Assembly (NCBI GenBank): GCA_026193155.1 | Contig: JAPHSI010000139.1 | Location: 1 to 27,560 of the forward strand | Reading direction: 5' to 3' | From: Sulfurimonadaceae bacterium | GTDB lineage: Bacteria > Campylobacterota > Campylobacteria > Campylobacterales > Sulfurimonadaceae | Length of the DNA: 27,560 bases | Shown here: positions 15,076-24,300 of the stretch, piece by piece | Layout: every line of letters starts with the position of its first letter | Numbering within the stretch: the stretch's first letter is position 1 | The notes under the pieces: model-generated | What the model was told of the DNA's origin: nothing | Seen by the model: the letters and a program-made list of their open reading frames with translations, nothing else | The model's database searches: none | Program-made: the position numbers and the translations under genes

Positions 15076-16170
15076 ATGCTGGTCCACATATGTTGTAGCG
15101 TAGATTCACACTTCTTTTTACAAAAGCTACAAAAAGATTATCCACAGGAGAAGCTTACAGGCTTCTTCTACGACCCAAATATACATCCATACTCCGAATA
15201 TAAATTACGCTTTTTAGATGTACAACGTTCATGTAAAAAACTAGGTATTGAGCTACTTGAGGGTGATTATGATTTTGAAGCCTGGATGCAAGCTGTCCGA
15301 GGTTTGGAAAAAGAACCTGAAAAAGGTGCAAGATGTGAAGTATGTTTTGATAAGCGCTTTGATGTTAGTGCTAAAAAAGCCCTTGAACTCGGTGAAAACA
15401 AAATCACAACTACCCTACTTGTAAGTCCTCTGAAATCTCAAGAACAGCTAAAGAGAAGCGGAAATGCTTTTTATGAAAAGTACGGCGTTGAGTTTATAGC
15501 AGTTGATTATCGTTCAGGAGGCGGGACACAAGACCAATCCCGTGTCACTAAAGAAGAACAACTATATCGTCAAGACTACTGTGGATGCTTATACGGTCTA
15601 ACGATGCAAAGAGAACAGCAAAACAGGTTGATGGATGAGATGTTCTCTAGCATCTCAGGTGCTATGCTTCCTGCCTCTATTGAAGAGAGACTTGAATTTT
15701 ATAAACACAGAATGGATTTAGAAGACAAAGGTGTAAAATATAAAATTATAAAACAAAAGTTTTTAAACTACAGACAACTATCTTCACGACTTATTAAAGG
15801 TAAAAAAGAAGTTATCCCCTCTTATACTCTTGCATATTCAATTTTAGCAAGGAAAAAAACACAAGGGCGTATAGAGTTTGAACATGACAATGTGTTTTAT
15901 TTAAATAAAGATGAGATAAAATTAATCACATTAGATTTCTATAATAAAATTGCTTCGACAAACTACAAAAATACTTTTGAAATGATTTTTAGTGAAGAAA
16001 ATTTTGAAAACGAACTAAAAATAAGAAATTTAATTTTAAATAATACAAACAATTCATTAATGGACTTAAGTCCCGTAATCATCGTGGATTATATACCTGA
16101 TGCAAAGATAACTTTAGAACTAAATGCAAAAATTTATGAAGATACAAAAGAGAAACTAATCATTCTATAA
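15076..16170 (+). CDS. queH: Epoxyqueuosine reductase QueH (DUF208) with long C-terminal extension
   Basis: Reduces epoxyqueuosine to queuosine in the wobble position of GUN-decoding tRNAs; QueH is the non-cobalamin alternative to QueG. The core is at about 1-190: MLVHICCSVD with the vicinal Cys6-Cys7, GFFYDPNIHPYSEY, GARCEVCFDKR with Cys87 and Cys90, TTTLLVSPLKSQEQL, and QDYCGCLYGL with Cys169 and Cys171. These cysteines are the expected iron-sulfur and metal ligands of the family. The protein has 364 residues, clearly longer than a minimal QueH. Residues from about 190 form a Lys/Asn-rich, partly helical extension without a domain I recognise. The ATG at 15076 is preceded by AAGAAG just after the hairpin spacer. 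It may be read with the cyclophilin gene. Assignment of the core is firm; the role of the extension is unknown. Confidence 0.9.
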   Translation: MLVHICCSVDSHFFLQKLQKDYPQEKLTGFFYDPNIHPYSEYKLRFLDVQRSCKKLGIELLEGDYDFEAWMQAVRGLEKEPEKGARCEVCFDKRFDVSAKKALELGENKITTTLLVSPLKSQEQLKRSGNAFYEKYGVEFIAVDYRSGGGTQDQSRVTKEEQLYRQDYCGCLYGLTMQREQQNRLMDEMFSSISGAMLPASIEERLEFYKHRMDLEDKGVKYKIIKQKFLNYRQLSSRLIKGKKEVIPSYTLAYSILARKKTQGRIEFEHDNVFYLNKDEIKLITLDFYNKIASTNYKNTFEMIFSEENFENELKIRNLILNNTNNSLMDLSPVIIVDYIPDAKITLELNAKIYEDTKEKLIIL

Positions 16171-16218
16171 AGTTTTTTTAGCTAGAATATCCAAAATTAT
16201 TATATAAGGCTGTTTTAT

Positions 16219-16665
16219 ATGGTTATGGATGTAACTCAAATTCAAAAAATTATTCCACATCGCTATCCCTTTTTGCTAGTAGATAGAATCACAGAAGTAA
16301 ATATAAATGACAACTTGGTAGGCTACAAAAATGTAAGTATAAGTGAGCCGATTTTTCAAGGTCACTTTCCAGGTCATCCTATCTATCCAGGTGTTATGAT
16401 ACTTGAAGGTATGGCTCAAGCAGGTGGAATTTTATCGTTTCAGAGTATGGAGATGACTGAGGAAGAAGCTGCAAAAAAAGTAGTTTATTTTATGAGCATC
16501 GATAATGCAAAGTTTAGAAGTCCTGTTAAACCTGGTGATAGACTAGAATATAGAATCTCAATAATAAAACAAAAAGGTTCTATCTGGATGCTAAGAGGTG
16601 AAGCATACGTTGATGATAAACTTGTTTCAGAAGCTGATTTAAAAGCTATGATTGTTGATAAATAA
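16219..16665 (+). CDS. fabZ: 3-hydroxyacyl-[acyl-carrier-protein] dehydratase FabZ
   Basis: Dehydrates 3-hydroxyacyl-ACP in type II fatty acid synthesis; cytoplasmic hot-dog-fold enzyme. The 148-residue protein has the normal length. HRYPFLLVDRI lies at 14-24. The active-site segment GHFPGHPIYPG starts at 48, giving catalytic His49, and LEGMAQ gives Glu63. The C-terminus (MLRGEAYVDDKLVSEADLKAMI) is typical. The ATG at 16219 lies 9 bases after AAGG; a second ATG two codons later is possible. lpxA follows after 29 bp. Shared supply of 3-hydroxyacyl-ACP to lipid A and phospholipid synthesis explains the pairing, although the lpxD and lpxB genes that often flank it are absent here. Confidence 0.96.
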   Translation: MVMDVTQIQKIIPHRYPFLLVDRITEVNINDNLVGYKNVSISEPIFQGHFPGHPIYPGVMILEGMAQAGGILSFQSMEMTEEEAAKKVVYFMSIDNAKFRSPVKPGDRLEYRISIIKQKGSIWMLRGEAYVDDKLVSEADLKAMIVDK

Positions 16666-16694
16666 TAAATTATTAAAATATAAAGGTTTTAAAT

Positions 16695-17483
16695 ATGAGT
16701 AAAATATCACCACATGCAATCATTGAAGATGGAGCTGTAATTGGTGAAAATGTAGAGATAGGTGCCTTTTGTTTTATCTCTAGTGAATCAACAATTGGAG
16801 ACGGTACTACTATCGCCCACGCTGCTTGTATATACGGTAAAACTACTATCGGCAAAAACAATAGAATATTTTCTCATGCAGTTCTTGGCTCAATACCACA
16901 AGACTTAAAATTTAACGGTGAGGATGTTGAGTTAATAATTGGCGATAACAACACTATTAGAGAATTTACACTACTAAACCCTGGAACTGAAGGTGGTGGG
17001 AGTAAAACTATTGTTGGAAACAACAACCTTTTAATGGGTTATGTACATCTGGGTCATGACGTTATAGTAGGAAATAACTGTATAATTGCCAACAGTGCTG
17101 GAATTGCCGGTCATGTGGAGATTGGGAATAATGTAGTTATCGGAGCTGGTGGAACTGGTGTACATCAGTTTTGTAAAATTGGTGACTACGCAATGGTTGG
17201 AGCAGCTTCAGCATTAACTCAAGATGTACCACCTTTTTGTATGGCTGAGGGGAATCGCGCTACACTACGTGGCTTAAACATAAATGGCTTAAGACGTCAT
17301 ATGGAACGTTCTGATATCAATGAGATAAAATTAGCGTACCGTAAACTTTTTGAAAGTGGGCAACCATTAAAAGATACAGCTAATGAGATTTTACAAAATA
17401 CAGAAAATAATTATGTAAAAGATATTTGTAATTTTGCGATAGAAACTAAAAGAGGTATACCTTATGAAAGGAAAACCAAATGA
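16695..17483 (+). CDS. lpxA: UDP-N-acetylglucosamine acyltransferase LpxA
   Basis: First step of lipid A synthesis: transfer of a 3-hydroxyacyl chain from ACP to UDP-GlcNAc. The 262-residue protein is a left-handed parallel beta helix built from hexapeptide repeats (for example VIGENV, EIGAFC, TIGDGT, VIVGNN, EIGNNV). The catalytic His is in HLGHD at about 121, and IREFTLLNPGTEGGG and HQFCKIGDYAMVG are diagnostic LpxA blocks. The C-terminal helical domain (RRHMERSDINEIKLAYRKLF) completes the trimeric enzyme. AAAGG precedes the ATG. The stop overlaps the clpX start by four bases (ATGA). Confidence 0.97.
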   Translation: MSKISPHAIIEDGAVIGENVEIGAFCFISSESTIGDGTTIAHAACIYGKTTIGKNNRIFSHAVLGSIPQDLKFNGEDVELIIGDNNTIREFTLLNPGTEGGGSKTIVGNNNLLMGYVHLGHDVIVGNNCIIANSAGIAGHVEIGNNVVIGAGGTGVHQFCKIGDYAMVGAASALTQDVPPFCMAEGNRATLRGLNINGLRRHMERSDINEIKLAYRKLFESGQPLKDTANEILQNTENNYVKDICNFAIETKRGIPYERKTK

Positions 17484-18715
17484 TTGAACGAAAGTGTAGT
17501 TTTTGCGGTGCAAATGAAAATGAACACAATCCCATAATCTCTGGAAATGGCGTTTATATATGTAAAAATTGTGTAATATCTGCATATAAAGTGATGTTTG
17601 GTGATGAACAAGAAAACGCAACTGATTCTACCGAACTGGTAGATGCAGTTGATAAACTTATGACGCCTAAAGAGTTAGATAACTTCCTAAGTGATTATGT
17701 GATTGGTCAAGAACGTGCTCGAAAACTTATAAGTGTAGCAGTATATAACCACTATAAACGTATATTTAAAAATGATACAAAAGACGATGACGATACTGAA
17801 ATTGCAAAATCAAATGTACTTCTTATAGGACCTACAGGTAGCGGTAAAACTCTTATGGCACAAACTATAGCAAGAGTTTTAAATGTACCGATTGCTATTG
17901 CAGATGCTACAAGCTTGACTGAGGCCGGATATGTTGGTGAAGATGTTGAAAATATTTTAACTAAACTAATTCAAGCAGCAGACGGTGATATTGAAAAAGC
18001 ACAAAAAGGTATTGTATTTATTGATGAAGTAGATAAAATATCTAGGATGAGTGAAAATCGTTCTATAACACGTGACGTTAGTGGTGAAGGTGTACAACAA
18101 GCACTTCTTAAAATTATTGAGGGTGCTGATGTAAATATTCCGCCAAAAGGTGGAAGAAAACATCCAAATCAAGAGTTTACTACAGTTAACACAACCAATA
18201 TATTATTTATTTGTGGTGGTGCTTTTGATGGTCTTAATGAAATTCTTAAGAAAAAACAAGGAAAAAATGTACTTGGATTTGGACAAGAGAAAAAGACTAA
18301 AAATGAGCAAGAGACTACATATGCTATGGTTGAGCCTGATGATTTGGTAAGTTATGGTGTAATACCTGAACTTATAGGTCGTTTACCTATCATAGCTTCT
18401 TTAAATGAGATTAGTGAGGATGATATGGTTCGTATTTTAACAGAACCAAAAAACTCTCTTGTAAAACAATACAAAAAACTTTTCTCAATAGATAATGTTG
18501 AGTTGAACTTTGAAGAGGAAGCCCTTAAAGCTATAGCTGCAAAGTCAATTAAACGTAAAACCGGTGCACGTGGTCTTCGCGCTATTTTGGAAGAGAATAT
18601 GATTGATATTATGTATGAACTTCCAGAATATAGCGGATATGAGGTTTTAATAACAAAAGATGTTATTGAGAATGAGGCAGAGCCTGTATATATAAAAAAA
18701 CAAAAAACAGCATAA
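17480..18715 (+). CDS. clpX: ATP-dependent Clp protease ATP-binding subunit ClpX
   Basis: AAA+ unfoldase that feeds substrates to the ClpP peptidase. The 411-residue protein has an N-terminal C4 zinc-binding domain (Cys6, Cys9, Cys28, Cys31), Walker A GPTGSGKT at 117-124, Walker B IVFIDEVDK at 178-186, the RKH-region block TRDVSGEGVQQALLKIIEG, sensor sequence NTTNILFICGGAFDGL and sensor 2 in KTGARGLRAILE. A GFG element (VLGFGQE) corresponds to the ClpP-docking loop. The start ATG overlaps the lpxA stop, with AAGGAAAACCAA ahead of it. clpP is not in the window. mreB begins 9 bp after the stop. Confidence 0.97.
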   Translation: MIERKCSFCGANENEHNPIISGNGVYICKNCVISAYKVMFGDEQENATDSTELVDAVDKLMTPKELDNFLSDYVIGQERARKLISVAVYNHYKRIFKNDTKDDDDTEIAKSNVLLIGPTGSGKTLMAQTIARVLNVPIAIADATSLTEAGYVGEDVENILTKLIQAADGDIEKAQKGIVFIDEVDKISRMSENRSITRDVSGEGVQQALLKIIEGADVNIPPKGGRKHPNQEFTTVNTTNILFICGGAFDGLNEILKKKQGKNVLGFGQEKKTKNEQETTYAMVEPDDLVSYGVIPELIGRLPIIASLNEISEDDMVRILTEPKNSLVKQYKKLFSIDNVELNFEEEALKAIAAKSIKRKTGARGLRAILEENMIDIMYELPEYSGYEVLITKDVIENEAEPVYIKKQKTA

Positions 18716-18724
18716 GGTTAAGAG

Positions 18725-19762
18725 ATGATATTTAACAAACTAGTAGGACTTTTTTCAAACGATTTATCAATAGATTTAGGTACAGCAAATACAATTGTAA
18801 TTGCTAAAGGACGTGGTATCATTATTAATGAACCATCCGTTGTAGCTGTAAAAACAGAAAAATATGGTCAACAACGTGTACTAGCTGTTGGTAAAGAAGC
18901 TAAAGAGATGGTTGGAAAAACACCAGGAAACATCAGAGCTATCCGTCCAATGCGTGATGGAGTTATTGCAGACTTTGATATGACTGAAAAAATGATTCGT
19001 AAATTTATTGAAAAAGCACACGGACGTTCAGCTTTGGTATCTCCTCGTATCATTATCTGTGTACCTTACGGATTAACTCAGGTTGAGCGTAAAGCTGTTC
19101 GTGAATCAGCACTTAGTGCAGGTGCACGTGAAGTTTTTCTTATTGAAGAACCAATGGCAGCAGCAATTGGTGCTGGTGTTGAAATTCGTAATCCACAAGG
19201 AAACTTGGTTGTAGATATCGGTGGTGGTACTACTGAAATCGGTGTTGTTTCACTTGGAGGTTTGGTACTTTCAAAGTCTATCCGTGTAGCAGGTGATAAA
19301 ATTGATCAAGCTATAGTGAACTACATCCGTAAAAAATATAATCTTCTTATAGGTGAGAGAGTAGCTGAAGATATTAAAATAAACATTGGTACTGCAGTAG
19401 CTCTAGAGACTGAACTTGCCATGGTTACTAACGGTCGTGATCAGGTTGAAGGTCTTTTAAGCTCAGTTGAGTTAACAAGTGAAGATGCGCGTGAAGCTAT
19501 GCGTGAGCCACTTCGTGAAATTGGTGAAGCGCTACGTGATGTATTAGAGCAGATGCCTCCGGATTTAGCAGGTGATATTGTTAATCACGGTATTATTTTA
19601 ACAGGTGGTGGAGCATTAATTCGCCAACTTGACAAGTTTTTATCAGATATTGTAAAAATTCCTGTATTTGTTGCTGATGAACCACTTTTAGCTGTAGCGC
19701 GCGGTACCGGTCGTGCACTAGAAGAAATAGACTTACTACAAGAGCTTTTTGAGAATGAATAA
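18725..19762 (+). CDS. mreB: Rod-shape-determining actin-like protein MreB
   Basis: Forms membrane-associated actin-like filaments that guide lateral cell-wall synthesis. The 345-residue protein is of standard length. The N-terminal FNKLVGLFSNDLSIDLGTANT contains an amphipathic membrane anchor and phosphate-1 loop. VDIGGGTTEIGV is the phosphate-2 loop and LTGGGALIRQLD the adenosine-binding segment. Conserved RIIICVPYG-like sequence (PRIIICVPYGLT) and FLIEEPMAAAIGAG follow the family pattern. GGTTAAGAG before the ATG gives only a modest ribosome binding site, but the 9-bp gap to clpX suggests one transcript. The end overlaps the mreC start. Confidence 0.97.
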   Translation: MIFNKLVGLFSNDLSIDLGTANTIVIAKGRGIIINEPSVVAVKTEKYGQQRVLAVGKEAKEMVGKTPGNIRAIRPMRDGVIADFDMTEKMIRKFIEKAHGRSALVSPRIIICVPYGLTQVERKAVRESALSAGAREVFLIEEPMAAAIGAGVEIRNPQGNLVVDIGGGTTEIGVVSLGGLVLSKSIRVAGDKIDQAIVNYIRKKYNLLIGERVAEDIKINIGTAVALETELAMVTNGRDQVEGLLSSVELTSEDAREAMREPLREIGEALRDVLEQMPPDLAGDIVNHGIILTGGGALIRQLDKFLSDIVKIPVFVADEPLLAVARGTGRALEEIDLLQELFENE

Positions 19763-20516
19763 AGAGCTACTTAGCTTTTTTTTAATATTTGTAGCACTCT
19801 TTCTGGGTGCTATGTACTATACTAATATAATACAAGAACCCTTTATATCAGCTCTTAATAATGTAAAGGCAAGTTATCACAATGCCATTGAGTATGCTTC
19901 TGATAATATAGAAAGACACTTTTTCCAAGTGGAGCGTATAGACGAACTAAACGAAAAACTATCAAAATACGAAAATAATCACCTTGTAATGCAACAATTA
20001 GCTTCTGAAGTAAATGATCTTTTTGCCGTAAATAAAACAAGGTTAAGAACGAATCCAAAAGTGGAACTTGTCCGTGCTATATCGTATAAAAGATTTGGTG
20101 ATTTAAACAAACTCTGGATAGAGATGGAGGATTTCAATTCTTCTAAAATATATGGTCTTACTTTTAATGAGTTAGTAGCAGGGATAGTAATCTCCGATGG
20201 CAACAAACCTCTTGCTATTTTAAACAGAGATATAAAATGTACATATGCAGTCTATGTAGGAGATAAAAAAGCTCCGGGTGTCGCTAACGGTAATGATGAA
20301 AAAAATATTATGGTTGAGTATATCCCTTCATGGTTTAAAATTAAAAAAGGCGATCTTGTAATAACTTCAGGACTAGATGATATATTTTTTAAAGGTTTAA
20401 AGGTCGGAACCGTACTTTCAATAACAAAAAGCCAGGGTTATCAAAGTGCTGTGGTAGTTCCTTTTTATGATTCAAATGAACCTAGTTACTTTCAACTTAT
20501 AAAATCAGCAAAATGA
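19755..20516 (+). CDS. mreC: Rod-shape-determining protein MreC
   Basis: Inner-membrane scaffold that links MreB to the periplasmic peptidoglycan synthesis machinery. The 253-residue protein has one membrane segment near the N-terminus (about 4-22, LLSFFLIFVALFLGAMYYT) and a periplasmic coiled coil at about 40-75 (RIDELNEKLSKYENNHLVMQ). It then has the MreC beta domain (VELVRAISYKR, GIVISDGNKPLAILN, KKGDLVITSGLDDIFFKGLKVG). I use the ATG at 19755, which overlaps the mreB stop by 8 bp; an in-frame TTG at 19749 is less likely. The stop overlaps the next start by four bases (ATGA). mreD and the elongation penicillin-binding protein are not adjacent. Confidence 0.93.
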   Translation: MNKELLSFFLIFVALFLGAMYYTNIIQEPFISALNNVKASYHNAIEYASDNIERHFFQVERIDELNEKLSKYENNHLVMQQLASEVNDLFAVNKTRLRTNPKVELVRAISYKRFGDLNKLWIEMEDFNSSKIYGLTFNELVAGIVISDGNKPLAILNRDIKCTYAVYVGDKKAPGVANGNDEKNIMVEYIPSWFKIKKGDLVITSGLDDIFFKGLKVGTVLSITKSQGYQSAVVVPFYDSNEPSYFQLIKSAK

Positions 20517-21268
20517 AATATATATTAATATTACTGAGTATATTATATTCCATATTACTATCTGATGAGAATAAAACAGAAAAAATAACTGTTGGCTTTG
20601 GCCCATATATACAATCTCAACCATATAAAAATGTAGATGATTTAATCCTTGCATCTCCAGTATTCTTCTATGATAACAATCTTATTTATGTTCGTTGGAC
20701 TAGGTTTGGTTTATATTTTTTAGGAAACTCTTCAGAAGAATTTTCATGGGGCTTTTCTCTAACTGCACAACCTAGAACTAACCGCTATTCACCAGATGAC
20801 TCTTTTGAAATGAATGGTTTAAGTGAAAAAGAAAATTCTTGGGAAGGTGGACTTGCATTCTCAGCAAGTTTAAATGACTCATATATAGAAATTATGTATC
20901 TACATGATTTGCTAAACAAGTACAACTCATATATTGCTAAGGTTGAACTTGGATATTCTTTAGAATATGGAAAAATATCATTTTATCCTAGTATAGTATA
21001 TACATACCAAAACTCAGATTTTTTAAATTATTATTATGGTGTCTCAAGTAATGAAACTCTAACTTCAAACTACTCAATGTATACTCCAAATTCAGATTTT
21101 AAATTTGCAGCACAAAGTTACATAAACTATAAAATTAACAAAGATTTATCTGCTTTATTTAATGTAAGAATCGATTTCCTCTCAATAGAAGCAAGAAACT
21201 CACCTTTAACTGAAAAAAATTATTATTACTCAGGACTTGCCTCTTTAATTTACACATTTGAATATTAG
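20513..21268 (+). CDS. MipA/OmpV-like outer-membrane protein
   Basis: The 251-residue protein has a short hydrophobic signal peptide (MKYILILLSILYSILLS) and an all-beta mature part with many aromatic strands, ending IYTFEY with terminal Tyr, as expected for an outer-membrane barrel. The opening VGFGPYIQSQPYKNVDDL, then LASPVFFYDNNLIYVRWTRF, and the closing block DFLSIEARNSPLTEKNYYYS resemble the MipA/OmpV family. In E. coli MipA bridges the lytic transglycosylase MltA and the synthase PBP1b. Its start overlaps the mreC stop (ATGA), which fits a role in cell-wall growth. The family call is from motif layout and is moderately secure; a specific partner is inference. Confidence 0.75.
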   Translation: MKYILILLSILYSILLSDENKTEKITVGFGPYIQSQPYKNVDDLILASPVFFYDNNLIYVRWTRFGLYFLGNSSEEFSWGFSLTAQPRTNRYSPDDSFEMNGLSEKENSWEGGLAFSASLNDSYIEIMYLHDLLNKYNSYIAKVELGYSLEYGKISFYPSIVYTYQNSDFLNYYYGVSSNETLTSNYSMYTPNSDFKFAAQSYINYKINKDLSALFNVRIDFLSIEARNSPLTEKNYYYSGLASLIYTFEY

Positions 21269-21296
21269 ACTCATCATTTTTTAAGTGCCTTTTGGC

Positions 21297-21302
21297 TATA
21301 AT
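21297..21302 (+). promoter_or_regulatory. -10 box of the carB promoter
   Basis: TTTTGGCTATAATCGC contains a perfect TATAAT 37 bp before the carB ATG at 21340, after a T-rich stretch. It lies in the 71-bp gap after the MipA-like gene, so carB can be transcribed independently of the mre genes. Confidence 0.55.
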
Positions 21303-21339
21303 CGCATAATTTTATATAGATTTTCTTCAAAGGTAAAAG

Positions 21340-24300
21340 ATGCCAAAACGCACCGACATAAATACTATTTTACTTATTGGTTCCGGTCCGATTATAATCG
21401 GTCAAGCTTGTGAGTTCGACTATTCTGGAACTCAAGCTGTTAAAACTCTAAAAGAGTTAGGTTACCGTGTAGTGTTAATAAATTCTAACCCTGCTACTAT
21501 TATGACAGACCCTGAGTTTGCAGATAGAACTTACATTGAACCGATTAAAGAAGATGTTATTGCTAAAATCATAAAAGAGGAAAATGTAGATGCAATCCTT
21601 CCAACTATGGGTGGACAAACTGCACTAAATGTAGCAACTTCTATGTATGAAAAAGGTCTTCTTAAAGGCATTGAGTTTTTAGGTGCAAAACCAGAAGCTA
21701 TTCATAAAGGGGAAGATCGTTCTGCATTTAATGAAGCTATGATAAAAATTGGTATGGATTTACCAAAAAGTGCTAATGCTTATAGTGTTGAAGAAGCTAT
21801 CGAAGTAGTAAAAGAGATTGGTTTCCCTGTAATCTCAAGAGCTTCATTTACTTTAGCCGGTGGTGGTAGCGGTGTAGCATATAACATGGAAGAGTTTAAA
21901 AAACTAGCTCAAGAAGGAATCTCAGCTTCTCCTGTAAATGAGATTGAAATCATGGAATCTATGCTTGGTTGGAAAGAGTATGAGATGGAAGTTATCCGTG
22001 ATAAGGCTGATAACTGCATCATAGTATGTTCAATTGAGAACTTTGACCCAATGGGTGTTCATACCGGAGATTCAATAACCGTAGCACCTGCTCTTACATT
22101 AACAGATAAAGAATACCAAAGAATGCGTGATGCTTCTTTTGATATTTTACGTGAGATTGGTGTAGACACAGGTGGAAGTAATGTTCAATTTTCCATCAAT
22201 CCAAAAGATGGTCGTATGATTGTTATTGAGATGAATCCTCGTGTATCACGTTCATCAGCTCTAGCAAGTAAAGCTACAGGTTATCCTATTGCAAAAGTTG
22301 CAACACTTCTAGCTGTCGGATTCACTCTTGATGAAATTACAAATGACATTACTGGGACTCCTGCATCGTTTGAGCCGGTAATTGATTATGTAGTTACCAA
22401 GATTCCACGTTTTACGTTTGAAAAGTTCCCAGAAGCACAAAGTACACTAAGTACAAGTATGAAATCAGTCGGTGAAGTTATGGCAATCGGTCGTACATTT
22501 AAAGAATCTATTCAAAAAGCACTTTGCTCACTTGAAACAGGTCTTTGTGGATTTGACCCCATTGATGCAGATATGGAAAAAATTAAACACGAGATTCGTC
22601 GTCCAAATGCCGACCGTGCACTTTATGTAGCTGAAGGTTTTAGACGTGGTATGAGCATAGAAGAGATGTTTGATACTTGCGCCATTGATCCTTGGTTCTT
22701 ATATCAAATAGAAGAGTTGATAGATGCAGAAAAAAATATCACTAAAGATATTTTAACAAATCCACAAACTATGCGTAATTTAAAAGCTGACGGATTTTCA
22801 GACAAGCGTTTAGCTCAACTTGTATCTAAAAACTCTAATTCTACATGTACTGAAGAAGATATAAACAAAGCTAGAAAAAATCTTGGCGTCTCACTTGAGT
22901 ATAATGAAGTTGACACATGTGCTGCAGAGTTTGAAGCTTTAACTCCATACCTATATTCAAGTACAAATATAACAAAAATTCCTGTCACTAAAAGACAAAG
23001 TGATAAGAAAAAAGTTCTTATCATAGGTGGAGGACCAAATAGAATCGGTCAAGGTATTGAGTTTGATTATTGTTGTGTTCATGCTGCTTTTGCTCTTAAA
23101 GAGATGGATATAGAAACTATTATGTACAATTGTAACCCTGAAACAGTTTCAACTGATTATGATACTTCAGATGTACTTTATTTCGAGCCTATTGACTTTG
23201 AACATGTTCGTGAAGTTATTGAGCAGGAAAATCCAGATGGAATCATTGTTCACTTTGGTGGGCAAACTCCACTTAAACTAGCTGATAGTTTAACTAAAAT
23301 AGGAGCTAAAATATCAGGGACTCCTTCTGCAGTAATTGATCTGGCAGAAGATAGAGAACAATTCTCCGATTTTGTAAACAAACATAAACTTAAGCAACCT
23401 GCAAATGGCCTTGCAAGTACAAAAGAACAAGCTCCTGCAATAGCGGCAAGAATTGGTTATCCCGTGCTTGTTCGCCCTTCTTTTGTTCTTGGTGGACGTG
23501 GCATGAAGATAGTTTACTCAGAAGCTGAACTAAATGAATATATGGAATTGGCTATCAGCGTATCAAATGAAGCTCCTGTTTTAATAGATAAGTTTTTAGA
23601 CCAGGCAATTGAACTTGATGTTGATTGTATTAGTGATGGTAAAGATGTTTATATAGGCTCAGTCATGCAACATATTGAAGAAGCAGGTATTCACTCTGGT
23701 GATTCTGCATGTTCACTACCTCCTGTAAACTTAAGTGACGAGATGATTGCCAAAGTAGAGAGTCAAACTAAAGTTATAGCACTTGGACTTGGAGTTCGTG
23801 GACTTATGAATGTTCAGTATGCTATTTATGAGGGTGAGATTTACCTGATAGAGGTTAATCCTCGTGCATCTCGTACGGTTCCTTTTGTTTCTAAAGCAAC
23901 CGGTATGCCACTAGCAAAAGTCGCAACTCGGGTTATGATGAATGAAAGTTTAAGAGATGCCCTTAAGTATTACGATAAATACAATATTGTAAAAGAAGAC
24001 AATGATGTATTAAAACCTGAGCTCAAAGGTCATATATCTGTTAAAGAAGCAGTATTCCCTTTCCATAAACTATACGGTGCTGATTTAACACTATCTCCTG
24101 AGATGAAATCAACAGGTGAAGTTATGGGTGTAAGTAAAAACTTTGGAATAAGCTTTGCAAAAGCTCAACTTAGTGCAGGAAATAAAATACCAACAGCAGG
24201 TACTTGTTTCTTAAGTTTTGTAGATACAGATAAACAGCATGCCGTAGAAGTCGCTAAGGGACTAGTTCGCCATGGTTTTAAACTTGTTGCTACAAAAGGA

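Noticed and set aside
17391..18350. ORFs antisense to or out of frame with lpxA and clpX
   Set aside because: They overlap fully supported genes and show no independent translation signals.
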